Assembly: GCA_023630585.1 (NCBI GenBank)
Contig: CM042555.1
Location: forward strand, 6,386,001 to 6,450,000
Direction: 5' to 3'
From: Cranoglanis bouderius
Lineage: Eukaryota; Chordata; Actinopteri; Siluriformes; Cranoglanididae
DNA: 64,000 bases
Below, piece after piece: positions 23,077 to 34,129 of the stretch. Below the pieces are notes generated by a model, which did no database searches, was not told the origin of the DNA, and saw only the letters and a list, made by a program, of their open reading frames with translations. A program made the position numbers and the translations under genes. Position 1 is the first letter of the stretch. Each line of letters opens with the position of its first letter.

Positions 23077-24062
23077 TGTTATGTTCCCACAGAAAGTAAG
23101 GTCTAGGGTGAGTGTAAGAACAATAACAATTAAAATTGCAGGTTGATTGGATTATGGTGATGGTGGATATGAGTAGGACAGGAGGGTAGAGGTAGGGTTA
23201 TCACTTTATTTCCTGACATATAACAGGACTGGCATTTACAGACAGGCACAGGACAACCACAAAACAAGGACAAAAGGGGAACTAGTCTCACCCGAGAGAG
23301 AGAACATGGATGGTGCCAAAGAAATGAACATAGTAAAACAAGACTACACTAGGCTGTATTTGAAGTAGCTAACCTGACTGCAAATAACATAACACAAAAC
23401 TAACTAACTACACTAGGCTAAGCTAACAAGAAATACAAAGGTGGCACCCGCCCTCTAGCCTAGGGTGTCTAGACATTCAACACACCTGCGTGGTGGGATG
23501 TAGGTGCGCGCACAATCTTACCTGTTCTCAAACCAAAGGAGCTAGTATGAGGGTAGCAGGGAAACAAAGCAACAAACAAGCCAACAATCAAAAACAACAG
23601 GCTAACAGGCTAACAGGCTAACAGTGAGCCAAGAGGCTAACAGTCTAACAGTGAGCCAAGAGGCTAACAGTCTAACAGTGAGCCAAGAGACGAACAGTCT
23701 AACAGTGAGCCAAGAGACGAACAGTCTAACAGTGAGCCAAGAGACGAACAGTCTAACAGTGAGCCAACAGACGAACAGTCTAACAGTGAGCCAAGAGATG
23801 AACAGTCTAACAGTGGGCCAAGAGACGAACAGTCTAACAGTGAGCCAAGAGACTAACACAAGGGCTTCAATGTGCTGCTTTTTAAACGGCCTCTTTTGGC
23901 CGGGCTCCTGCCTTCCATTGGTCAGGTCTTGTGAACCAGTTAATGGTGATTGCCACAGGGCTCCACCTATGAAAAGACAGCTAGAGACAGAAGGGCAAAC
24001 AAACAGTGGAAAAACAGGAGCAGAGAGGGAGCAGACAAATGCAAACACTCTGACACGTAACA
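23077..24062 (-). repeat. 5' LTR (986 bp)
   Basis: Same termini as the 3' LTR. On the coding strand a TTTAAAAAG TATA-like box lies at about 23878-23886 and AATAAA at 23205-23210. It is 127 bp longer than the other LTR, explained by five extra 27-bp units minus an 8-bp net loss next to the TATA-like box. Confidence 0.95.
23624..23858. repeat. 27-bp tandem array in 5' LTR, 9 units
   Basis: Units start every 27 bases from 23624 to 23840, each beginning GTGAGCCAA or GTGGGCCAA. Because 27 is a multiple of three, long meaningless open frames cross the array on both strands. Confidence 0.9.
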
Positions 24063-24067
24063 TTATG
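24063..24067. repeat. Target-site duplication of LTR element, right
   Basis: TTATG, the partner of 17606-17610. Confidence 0.9.
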
Positions 24068-24307
24068 TTATATCCAATCTCTCTGCATTACAGATGTTAC
24101 TTTGTAAAAGATTAATTCATATTGCTTCAGATACCGTAGACTTGTACCTTCTGCTGTAATCATAAAGACTGTCCTGTGCTCATCCCAGGACTCTTATTCA
24201 CAATATGATCATACACAACAACACACTCAATCTGTTTGATACAATTGTATAAGAGTAATGATTTGTAATGCCACTCTCCAGTATCACACAAAAGAAAATG
24301 AGTTCTG

Positions 24308-24445
24308 TTCCTCTAAAGGTTTTTCCATTATGTTGTCTCAAGGAGTTTTTCTTTGCCACTGTCGCCTCTGGCTTGCTCGTTATGGGTCTAAATCTACATC
24401 CAGATTTCTGTAAAGCTGCTTTGTGGCAATGTCTAAGGAGGAACT
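24308..24445 (+). mobile_element. Short dispersed repeat fragment
   Basis: CCACTGTCGCCTCTGGCTTG followed by CTGTAAAGCTGCTTTGTGGC is a block I recognise as common in fish genomes, probably the 3' part of a SINE or LINE. The family name is uncertain. Confidence 0.45.
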
Positions 24446-24449
24446 AAGG

Positions 24450-26575
24450 ACTAAGCATGAACAAATGAGTCATACTATATTAACACCTAAGTCACTATTA
24501 ACTACAAATAAATACTGGGCAATTACTCAGTAAGTAATAATAAAGTAATGCTTTGACATGGTAGTTCATTATGGTTTGGTTGTTCATGAATTAAGCAATA
24601 ATTACAGAGTTAGTGAGTAATTACACAGTATTTATTAGTCACAAACTCACTATTTTAATAAGTCAATGTAATACTCATTTATTGTACCCTGCATAGTTAA
24701 TTATATGATTCTAGAAAGAGAAGTTCTGACACAGTGATTTCTCATCACACAAAACATGTGTTAGTATACATCAAGGAAATGAACTGCTAAAAATTTGCAA
24801 TACCATAGGTTTTTAAAAGTTTGGAATGTATAGTTCAATGCTTGGGCCCCACTGATCAGTCACTCCTCAAAAATTCAGGCTTCCTTCCTGCAGAGTGTAT
24901 TATGAGAAACATCTTGATCTTATATAGTATTCTTTTGACTGCTGAGTGTTGCTGTTGGAAAGAACAGACTGCACACCTTCATCAGAAGAGCTATGAATAT
25001 CAACAAGAAATGAGCTCCAGGATCAAAACGCTGAAAAGGGATTGACATTCTAAAAGAGGATGCAAGAATCTTTATTCATCAAGCTTTGATTCCAGCTTCG
25101 CTCCTTTTACCTCTGAGCTTCTCCAACTTGCCTGCGTGTCATGACTCTGGAACAGAGGATCTTCACCAAGCTTTTATTCCATCCTCCTCTCATCCATTTC
25201 ACTTTTTCGACAAATGTCTCTGTTCTTGCAAAGGAGACAGCAACACAGGACTGGGGTGCCTGACTCTCTTTGTTGTTGTTTCTGCCTCTTTTTTTAAGCT
25301 TTTTCCACATGGGCAGAATTACAAGTGCAACTTGTGTGCGTCATCACATCGAGTTCATGCTCCTCTGAGCTCTCTCCTGGATGTGATGACCAGCTTCAGA
25401 GACAAAGGACAGCCACTCCCACCCGACCACCCCTCCCCTTCTAGCTTTCAACACTCCAGCATGACTGACGCCTGCTGATCAGGATTGGGGTAATGCTTCC
25501 TTCGTTTCTCTCACTCCTTTCATGCATCTCTCGCTCCATCACTTGAATCTGTATGAAACTGGAGTGCAATGAAGGAATGGCGAGCCTGCTGACTGCCCAT
25601 TGAAGGGTGCAATCAGTTCAGTTCAGTTTTGCTGTGATGACTTTCACTTGCTACACGTAGCTAATAATCAGGTTTATAGGACTCAAATAAACAAATGCCA
25701 CAACAAAGCTACTCTAGCACATCAACATTGTTTCTTTGTTCAGTACTCACAGTCTGGTCTTTCCCAGCTAGTTGACATTAGACAGTTGGACAAATTTGAA
25801 TCACATGTTAATTGTAAAGATTTAAACATTCTAAAGATTAATATGCAAATTTATCCTTTAACATTCATAACTTTTTACTGTATTCAGTTGTGTGACATTA
25901 TGAATTCGCACGTAGGACACCATGTTGAAATTAGCATGACTATTTAATTACTATTACGTGTCAAATGGTAAGGTATTATTAATGTCATGTGATGTGTTTT
26001 GAAAAGCGCTAAATACGCATGACACACAAGCTTCATTTAAATCTAACTCACCCCTTCAATGTTAGACAAACCTGGTGCGTAAACTACCTGCTATTTGTCA
26101 AAGAAATAAAGGAATACTCCAGTTTTTTCCTACAGTGAGAAAGGTAAAAGTTTGTGTAAAAGTGAATAGATTATTTGCAGGGTTACATTCAAAAGGCTTA
26201 ATATTAATAAATCACTAGTTGCACTAGTTACTATAACAGTGATTAAAAAAATAACCTTGTGAGATGCTGCTGAGAAGTATGGTGATATTTAATATGATAG
26301 GAAAGCTGCCAGCACATTCCATCAGGGTGAGAAAATTACAGATTTGTATTTTATGCAGGTACTCATCTTACAAGTAAGCATGACTTCTGTGGCCGTTGCT
26401 ACCTTCTTGCACGCATGTGGTTTAACGCCCACAGTGTGATCTTTTTGTTGATAACTCTTGTTGTTTATTAAAAGAGCCATGGCTAAATGTGTGTGATAGA
26501 AAGCTTTACTGAGCCAGATATTCATATTTTGCACCTTCATTTTCATTTGAAATCCTATCAATATCTATACCTATC
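24450..26575. other. Non-coding; no convincing gene
   Basis: The largest open frame here (25086-25478, plus) encodes a 130-residue peptide with no recognisable domain and no splice or promoter support. The rest is AT-rich sequence without identified repeats. Confidence 0.45.
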
Positions 26576-26576
26576 C

Positions 26577-26580
<4 letters not shown>

Positions 26581-26651
<71 letters not shown>
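26581..26651. repeat. (CT)n microsatellite
   Basis: About 35 CT dinucleotides without interruption. Confidence 0.97.
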
Positions 26652-26655
<4 letters not shown>

Positions 26656-26933
26656 TGTCTCTCTCAGCCCTGTTGATGACTCATCGGCCAGCCTTATTAA
26701 GGATTAGAGAGACTTAGAGCATGCGTGCTCAGGCCTGGACTACACTGCACTAATTATTTTATTGCACATGCCTCTGTAATGAAATAGAGGGCAAAACAGC
26801 CCAGTGAGAAGGGGAAGGGGGGCTTGGTGGAAAATTGCTTTTGAAACGCTTCAAACACAGTTATGGTAATGAGATTCAAATATGAAGAGGTAAATGAAAC
26901 TGCAGCAAATTGTAAAATGTCATCTCAGTGCTT

Positions 26934-27714
26934 ATGACTGGCTGACTTGCAGACTGACTGACAGACTGACTCATTTACTGTCTGACTGACAGACTGACTC
27001 ACTGATTGAATGTCTGACTGACAGACTGACTCAGACTGACTCACTGACTGAATGTCTGACTGACAGACTGACTCACTGACTGAATGTCTGACTGACAGAC
27101 TGACTCACTGACTGAATGTCTGACTGACAGACTGACTCACTGACAATGTCTGACTGACAGACTGACTCACTGACTGAATGTCTGACAAACTGAAAGACTG
27201 ACTCACTCACTGTCTGACTAACTGAAAGACTGACTCACTCACTGTCTGACTGACAGACTGACACACTGATTGTCTGACTGACTGACAGATTGACTCACTG
27301 ACTGACTGTGTGACTGTCTGACTGACTGGCTGTCTGACTGACTCACTGACTGTCTGACTGACTCACTAACTGTCTGGCTGACTGACTGACTGTCTGTCTG
27401 ATTGATTGACTGAATGGCTGTCTAATTGACTGAATGACTGTCTAATTGACTGAATAACTGACTGACTGACTGACTGAATGACAGAATAACTGTCTATCTG
27501 TCTGACTGAATGACTGTCTGTCTGTCTGTCTGACTGACTGACTGTCTGACTGACTGATTGTCTGACTGACTGACTGAATGACTCACTGAATGACTGTCTG
27601 TCTGTCTGACTGACTGACTGACTGACTGTCTGGCTGACTACTGACAGACTGAGTGACTGACTGTCTAAATGTCTGGCTGACTGAGAGACAGGCAGACTGA
27701 CTGAGTGACTGACT
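26934..27714. repeat. CTGA-based minisatellite with 32-bp higher-order unit
   Basis: About 780 bp built from CTGA-like tetramers (CTGA, CAGA, CTCA, CTGT, ATGT). In the first third a 32-bp unit made of CTGACTGACAGACTGACTCA followed by CTGACTGAATGT repeats with few changes. The right part degrades to variable tetramer strings. No unique spacers separate the units. Confidence 0.9.
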
Positions 27715-27719
27715 AAAAA

Positions 27720-28600
27720 GGTTTGGGAAATTTCTAGATTTATAAATTATTTAAGTATTTATTTTCCCCATTTTCAGTGATTTGGCTCATTGTGTTCATT
27801 CCTGCTATGTGTCATAGCCAAATAAATTCTGTCATGTTTTTCTGTCCTTTGCATTCACTGTTGCCTTGAACAAAGTAATTTAATATGAGGCTTAAAACAT
27901 GCATACAGGACTGCTTGCCTGTTGGCGGCCAACATGAGTCAGCTGAAATCTATGATTTAGGGGCTGAGAACGTACAATTTGTGCAACAGAGCCCTCCTTA
28001 CGGTCATCCTTATCAGATGACAGCGAAGATACAATGACTATGTCTACAGCAGCTTCTGGGAAATTTCTTCTTGGAACTTCCAGGCTGATAATGAATTTAA
28101 GCAGTTGAGCTGAAGTGTTCAGCAGGGTCTGGGTTTGCTTCTACCAGCTCACAGACACTGATGACAGGCTCTAAACTAGACGTGGCAGCCACTCGAAAGT
28201 TGCTGGCGAGCGAGTAGGATTGGATGGTGCAGTGCAAGTTGTTAAAAAACATTTTGCTGCATATATTTTTTTTTTCACCACTTGTTCTTTATGAACAACA
28301 AATCCAAAGCTTGACTTTTTCTCAAATCCATGCAGAGAATGAGCTTGGCAAAGTCTCCCACAGAAAGCCACTGGTCAGATGCTCCAAGGACAGAGAGGGG
28401 AGGACCTGATTTTTGATTTTGCGGAGGAAGATGGCATTATTTCTTGACTGAAAACAATAACCAAGTTTCCTGCTAGCAGGTGTGTGGGTCAGAACAGGCC
28501 AGAAGAAAATTGGAACTGGTGCACAAACCATACCCCAATGTTTTATGGCTGCCTGTGTGACCTCCAGTGTGTCACTAAAGTTTGTGGAGATGAGGGAGGC
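27720..28600. other. Non-coding, nothing recognised
   Basis: Only short frames. No repeat family, RNA or promoter cluster was identified. Confidence 0.45.
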
Positions 28601-28604
28601 ATCG

Positions 28605-28605
<1 letters not shown>

Positions 28606-28699
<94 letters not shown>
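28606..28699. repeat. (CT)n microsatellite
   Basis: About 47 CT units with a single T interruption near 28680. Confidence 0.97.
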
Positions 28700-28701
<2 letters not shown>

Positions 28702-28787
28702 CTCTAGTTCAATCTCTGAGATTTGGCAAGGGTTTAATGAGGGAGCCGGTGAGTCAGCCTCTCTGCTGCTGGGGGTGAGAATTACAT

Positions 28788-28849
28788 GGAGAGAGAGAGA
28801 GAGAGAGCAAGCGTGCGCGAGAGAGAGAGAGAGAGAGCGAGAGAGAGAA
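28788..28849. repeat. (GA)n microsatellite, interrupted
   Basis: GA runs broken by CAAGCGTGC and a few C substitutions. Confidence 0.9.
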
Positions 28850-28942
28850 GCCTGAATAGATAGATATGCCCAAATAAGGTGAGAAAGTACAAGGGGGACC
28901 GACAGAAAAATATGTAAGAAGATGAGTATAGGACATGGAGGA

Positions 28943-28989
28943 ACACACACACACAGGCACACACACACACACACACGCACACACACACA
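28943..28989. repeat. (CA)n microsatellite, interrupted
   Basis: CA run with GG and G interruptions. Confidence 0.92.
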
Positions 28990-29324
28990 AAATGAGAGTG
29001 AAAAGAATTTTTTTTTTTTCCAATCTGACTGAATTTTGATTTTGATTTCGTATAAATAAAGCCACAAGAAAAGGTCACCGCTTAAATATTAATATTTGTC
29101 TTGAGTTGTGTGAATTGTTACTAATCCACGAGACCATCCTGTAAAAATTGGCAGCTAGTGAAATACAAAGCAAAGACATTAAAATCAAATGAATCGTAGA
29201 AAATAAAGCTGCCATGTAGCTCCATTAAGGGTTCTTTTTTTTTTTAATTGTCCCTCTGTGGGAAATTTAAAGGTTTTAGTAAAACCCTAGAACAGATGGT
29301 TTTCCTTTTAGAAAGGATTCCATG

Positions 29325-29560
29325 TACAACCTGTTTTAGAAAGTAATGAATAAAACGCTCGAGGGCATGCTGTTGAAAACAATCAACAATGGGTGTTTTG
29401 ACATGGCCCAATGACACATTCTGAGGTTTGTTTGTTCTTGTTTTTTTCATTATATAGTACAACAGCAATTTGCCATTGGTTACAATTCTTAATGTATTAA
29501 TGAATATAGCATGATTTTTTATCCATTTATAGTTACATAACTCAGCCAACCAAGGTGCTG
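29325..29560 (+). repeat. Hairpin repeat family, copy D (degenerate)
   Basis: Diverged modules in family order: AATGAATAAAACGC, GCATGCTGTTGAAAA, AATCAACAATGGG, ACAGCAATTTGCC and TCCATTTATAGTTAC. The preceding 100 bases carry AAGGGTTCT-type repeat traces. Confidence 0.55.
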
Positions 29561-29564
29561 AGTG

Positions 29565-32045
29565 AGGCCATCCCACTGAGCCAATATACGTAGACCCCCA
29601 AAAAGGTATTTATTGTATATGTACAACTTCATTACAAAAGCATTCAGATTTATTCACGTTTGTATGATCTGAGCTATAGGCGTAGCACTCATTGAACAAA
29701 AGCTCCACTGGGCAACTTTAATATCTCTGTAACTTTTCTGTAATGAATCCTATGGGAACTCTCACCAAACGTCTGTCTGAGTGAGTGAGTCTTCCATTAA
29801 TGTCTGTGTTGGTGCATTGATTTCTGTGACATGAGACACTGATATGAGCATTGACTCCTATAGAAGGTGCTCTTAAATCTTGGTAGACTGAAATTACACT
29901 CATATTGTCTGTACTGCTTTCCTGTCTCTCATCACCTCCTTACACAATAACATCCGTGCGCTCCAGAATCCTAGCTATACATTACCCCAAAAATCTCTCC
30001 GACTGCACCACTATTTTTTTTCCATGACTGTGTTTGGGAAATGTTCCGACACTCGGGCTGAACACAGACACATTTTGATTCATGTTCTACCTCCGGGGTT
30101 TTGTTGTTAATAAAAATAGCTGCTAGTTCTGTGGCCTGCGAGAGGAATGGAGCAAATTCTGGTTAGGATGCTTTACATTAAATCATCGGTGTAGAGACAG
30201 TTGGTTATGGCTTCCTACATGATGGAGGAATGATGGAGGAATGCTCTTGCTGGGAAAGAGATGTGAAAAGCATCCCTCCATGTTTGGGATGAATATTGTG
30301 GACCACCTTATTATGGTGGCTTCCTTTCCAGTAACTCAGGGCAGTGTACAGTAGTTGCTCACTAATATATGACCCACCTGAACGTATAAACTGTGCACTT
30401 TGGAGCATGGCATGTGGTAACCTTCACAATGATGAGGGACTAATGGTGTTTGACTCGTGAACCAATTTTTTAAATTTATTTTTTTAATCAATATATTCGT
30501 TTTAATGAATCAGTTGAAGCCATCCATCTGAACTGAACTTTGTGATCCCAGTATTAGTTTGATTGCTTTATGAATTCAAGTACAATTCTATCACACAATC
30601 ACACAATTTAACCTCATAAAAAAAGCTCAGCTCCACACGTTGTCTCCTGTCTAGAACTAATAAGCCAGACTGAACCAATAATGAAGACATAAATGACACA
30701 ATCGAATCACTCTGTGAACAGAACGTCATCTTGTCTGCCGTGTTTGACTAAAGGAACTGAAAAGCCATTGTGACAGTTGTTGATGAACTTGCTGAACCAA
30801 ATGTCATCACTATCACTCATGAACCGAGCAAGTGAGCATTTCAGTAGTTGTGTGGTGTCTTAAATTCACGAACATGGATAAAAGTGGGAACGCTCATTGC
30901 AATTGATAAAAATGCATGAGCTTATGTGGCACAATTTGGAGGTTTTATATTTAATCTGTCAAAATGGGCACTCATTGAAACAGATAGCTTGAAAGATTTG
31001 GTTCGGTAAATTGAATCATAATTCCCATGACTTGCTGTGACATGAAGGAGAGAGGAGTGAAATCTTTGTTAGGGCCAATCCCCTTGAAGGGCTTATATTG
31101 TGAAAGGTGACATTTATGGTCAGTTTTATACTATGAGGAGTTGAATATGTGAAATCTCTAGTGCAGGTTCCTCAGTTCTCTCTTTAAACTCAATGACTCA
31201 ATGACCATCACGTGATTGGGGAATCATCTTCTTAAACTACATCCAAATAAACTACATCATCATTATAAATAGTAACCTACTCTATTATAAAGTGGAACAG
31301 TATTTTCATACTATATGTGATTCATATAGTGCATGATTTGGGTTGACGTGCAAAAGTCTCCATAACAAAGTTTGGTTTTGACTGCTATCTTAACTTCTTA
31401 TACTTACACAGCAGAACATTTTTTGTCAGAACACCAATGGAAACACATCAGTACAATAGAATTTAATTTTAATTTTACATTAGAATTTTAATTTAATTTG
31501 TGGTTTTATAACATTTAATAACATATCAGCAATTTTTTTACTTAGGTTTGAAACAGCATTATTTTGCAGTGATTTCAAACAAGATGTTCGTGTGTAATGA
31601 CCTGTAAAATGTGTTTCCCTTTTTTTTGAGCAGGCTATTAGCAAGCTAATAAATATTAATGAACATTAGGTGAGTGCTTTATGAATAATAATGACTAGTA
31701 GAGGGTGTCAGTGAAAACAGACTATGACTTGAAGAGGCAAAAGTTCTGATTAAAAATATATACAGTAAGTAGGACTTTTAGAGTAAAATTACAGAGTAAA
31801 ATGACATTTAGGTTTAATATTAAAATAAGTGGGTGACATGGTGGAGTAGCAGGAAGTGTTTGTTGTCTCACAGTTCCTGGGGGCCCTGGTCTTATATCTA
31901 TATGTAAAAGATATGTATATTGTCTAAAGATAACCTAGGATATCCTAGGATAACCTAGGATATTCTATGAATCTACAGTTATATAGAGATATACAGATTA
32001 TACAGTATAGAATAGAACTGCAGGATGATTACAGGCAGTAAAACA
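29565..32045. other. Non-coding, nothing recognised
   Basis: 2.5 kb of AT-rich sequence with only short frames. No recognisable element ends, RNA genes or simple repeats of note. Confidence 0.45.
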
Positions 32046-32049
32046 TCAT

Positions 32050-32410
32050 TGTCGTAATGGTGTAATGTAGAGTTCAGCAGAGTAATGGCTGTGGGGAAGA
32101 AGCTGGCCCTGAGCCTGCTGGTTCTGGTGCGAATGTTCCTGTATCTCCTCCTGGAAGGAAGGAAGTTGAACAGTTTGTGACTGGGATGGGAGGAGTCCCT
32201 GATGATGTTTTGTGCTCTATGCAGACATCTATTGTGGTGAAGATGGGATGTATTTGATGATAGAGACTCAAAGCACTTTTGTACGTCGCTCTGGATAAGG
32301 GCGTCTGCCTAATGCCATAAATGTAAATGTAAATGTAAGATGTTCAATGGCTGGTAGTTGGGCAACAGTGACGTGTTGGGTGGTTTTCACCAGCCTTTGC
32401 AGGGCTTTTC
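32050..32410 (+). mobile_element. Dispersed fish repeat split by a SINE tail
   Basis: Blocks AGAGTAATGGCTGTGGGGAA, GAAGCTGGCCCTGAGCCTGC, CCCTGATGATGTTTTGTGCT and, after the insertion, CAATGGCTGGTAGT and TTCACCAGCCTTTGCAGGGC belong to a repeat I recall as frequent in fish, probably part of a non-LTR element. No coding frame is kept. Confidence 0.5.
32246..32336 (+). mobile_element. SINE 3' tail insertion with target duplication
   Basis: CGCTCTGGATAAGGGCGTCT, then an (ATGTAA)n-like tail. AAGATG occurs on both sides (32240-32245 and 32337-32342), a 6-bp target duplication. Only the 3' end of the SINE is present, as expected of a 5'-truncated retroposed copy. Confidence 0.65.
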
Positions 32411-32419
32411 TGAATTCTG

Positions 32420-33250
32420 AACAAATGAGTCAAATACTAAGATATAGGAGTTTAACGTTAACAAGATGGCAGTAAAACATTTACAACACTATTGTTGAAA
32501 TTCAGCTGCATTGAAATCTAATCCAGTAAAAAAAAATTCTTCAGAATGTGAAACTATGAAATATATGCATAGATTCATAGTCCTTAACATTTCATAAGCC
32601 TTGTTTTGGCGAAACTTAATCCTTAATACGATATGCTCTTTGTTCAACACACTTCAAGGTACTTTAAACTAATTGAATTCATGTAAAATTGTGTTGCAAA
32701 AAAAAAAGAGGAGAGATGAGATGAAGCCAAAGTGGTTTTGCTTTCACAACAAGGCATTTGATCCTCACTAAAAGTAAGGCATTCATTTGACAAGATCATA
32801 GACTCCTACTGTCTCATTATGTTGATGTACCATCCCAAGTTATGTCTCAATACAAAAAGAATGCACTGCATCTACGTTCAACGTAATCAGCATACCAGAG
32901 CAAGATCTGATTGTCCACCTCGACGTCAGTATAGACCGCCATCTGCTATGGAAGCTGAGACAAAGGAAAGAGATGTGAGACAGGCAAACACTCATTCCTG
33001 ATGAAAGGGCTTCACACACGGTGAGGACAGCGCACACCACAGCATGGAGCATGGAAGAAAGCTCAGGTAATTATGTGCAGGGAGCAGGACGCTGTCCTCA
33101 AGGGGTCACTGAAGTGCACTCCAAACTCACAGCAGCTGCCAGCTTTTATTGTCCAATCTGGACGGCCTCCTGCGCCCACCATGACTTTTTATACCTGGAA
33201 TCTTTCCATTCGGCCTTGCCGGCTGCTGAATCAAAGGCATCAAGGCTTTC
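32420..33250. other. Non-coding, nothing recognised
   Basis: Short frames only. A CRE-like CGACGTCA occurs near 32921-32928, upstream of the promoter-like block that follows. Confidence 0.4.
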
Positions 33251-33261
33251 GACGTTTCCGC

Positions 33262-33345
33262 TGACGTCAAATCCCGGCATCAACCCCGATCCCCTGGATT
33301 TCAGCAGTATAAAGAGCGATGCATCGGCAGGTCTCTGGTCTCTGC
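33262..33345 (+). promoter_or_regulatory. Promoter-like block: CRE plus TATA box
   Basis: A perfect palindromic cAMP-response element TGACGTCA lies at 33262-33269 and a TATAAAG box at 33308-33314, 38 bases apart. The spacing is that of a classic CREB-driven promoter, with a start expected near 33340. Surrounding sequence is GC-richer than average. No coding exon can be recognised downstream before a GA/GT-rich stretch at about 33390. Motifs are seen; promoter function is inferred. Confidence 0.3.
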
Positions 33346-33419
33346 TGCCTGTCAATGAATAACCTTCAGAAAACAGAGCTAGACAGAAAGAGAGAGAAAG
33401 TGTGTGTGTGTGTTATGTG

Positions 33420-34125
33420 AAAGATGTGCAAGATGAGATGTAATACTCTACAGGGCTATGTCAGGGGAGAGTTATGTTCTGATTTCAAAAGGAACTAATG
33501 GAATTGTGTTGAGTTTAAGGAGTAATCTTAAGTTAGGGCTCAGTCAATTATGTTTATAGATGAATTACTGAAGGTCCTCACTTTATTGATTTTTTTTTCT
33601 CTACCCCACTTACACATACATCACAAGTCAACAACAAGCCAAATTAAACAGGTTGTCAAATTGGAATAAGGAAGATGGGAGTAAACCAAACGTCCTAAAA
33701 CTTACCACAGGGCAAAACAATGCAGTAAAAATGTGCTCATAGTACAAACCTCATGCCTTCAGGCACAAATGTTAATCATCATCGGTTCAGTGTAGACCAT
33801 CAAAATCACTACTGTTCAATTAAAAGTTTACAAATTGAATTGTTTGCGTAGGCTATCATCCTGATTTCTTGGCTTATTGGGAAATGTTAGGTTTTTGTGA
33901 CAGCTGAGTGAGGCACATGATGATTCTACAGCTATAATTTGATTTCATGAAGATTAAATCAAAATATATTGTATATTCATAATGGCAGACAAATGCGTTA
34001 TGTATTATGCATAACCATTTAATGATTAGGGTTTTTTTGTGCTATTCAGGTTACCTTTTCTTTGCATAATTAATATAAATGTTTGATTGTTACGATATGG
34101 CCAAACATACTAAATTAACCTATTG
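33420..34125. other. Non-coding, nothing recognised
   Basis: AT-rich sequence with no notable repeats or frames. Confidence 0.45.
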
Positions 34126-34129
34126 TTAC

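Larger units (their letters stand above)
17611..24062 (-). mobile_element. Gmr1-like LTR retrotransposon (gag-PR-IN-RT-RH)
   Basis: A 6452-bp element with two LTRs, 5-bp TTATG target duplication, primer binding site and polypurine tract, coding on the minus strand. The coding order is gag capsid and zinc knuckle, protease, integrase, then RT and RNase H. Integrase upstream of RT is the Ty1/copia order, but the RT and the integrase with a GPY/F-type C-terminal module are of Ty3/gypsy type. This combination defines the Gmr1 group described from cod and other deuterostomes. There is no envelope frame and no room for one: RNase H ends only about 60 bases before the polypurine tract. Several lesions make the copy non-autonomous. 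Confidence 0.9.

Noticed and set aside
17611..24062. Classification as Ty1/copia
   Set aside because: The gene order fits, but the GPY/F integrase module, the RT motifs and the proline-tRNA-like primer site are of gypsy type.
17611..24062. Endogenous retrovirus with envelope
   Set aside because: RNase H ends about 60 bases before the polypurine tract. There is no envelope frame or space for one.
23602..24115. Long open frames on both strands with repeated nine-residue peptides
   Set aside because: They cross the 27-bp LTR tandem array, whose length is a multiple of three. There is no domain, and the region is LTR.
25086..25478. 130-residue plus-strand frame
   Set aside because: No recognisable domain, no splice or promoter context, and composition like surrounding non-coding DNA.
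26934..27714. CRISPR-like look of a 32-bp repeat
   Set aside because: Units are contiguous and built of CTGA tetramers with no unique spacers, in a vertebrate-type genome. It is a minisatellite.
28543..29078. Several overlapping 98-174-residue frames
   Set aside because: They translate CT, GA and CA microsatellites (Ser-Leu, Arg-Glu, Cys-Val strings) with no domain.
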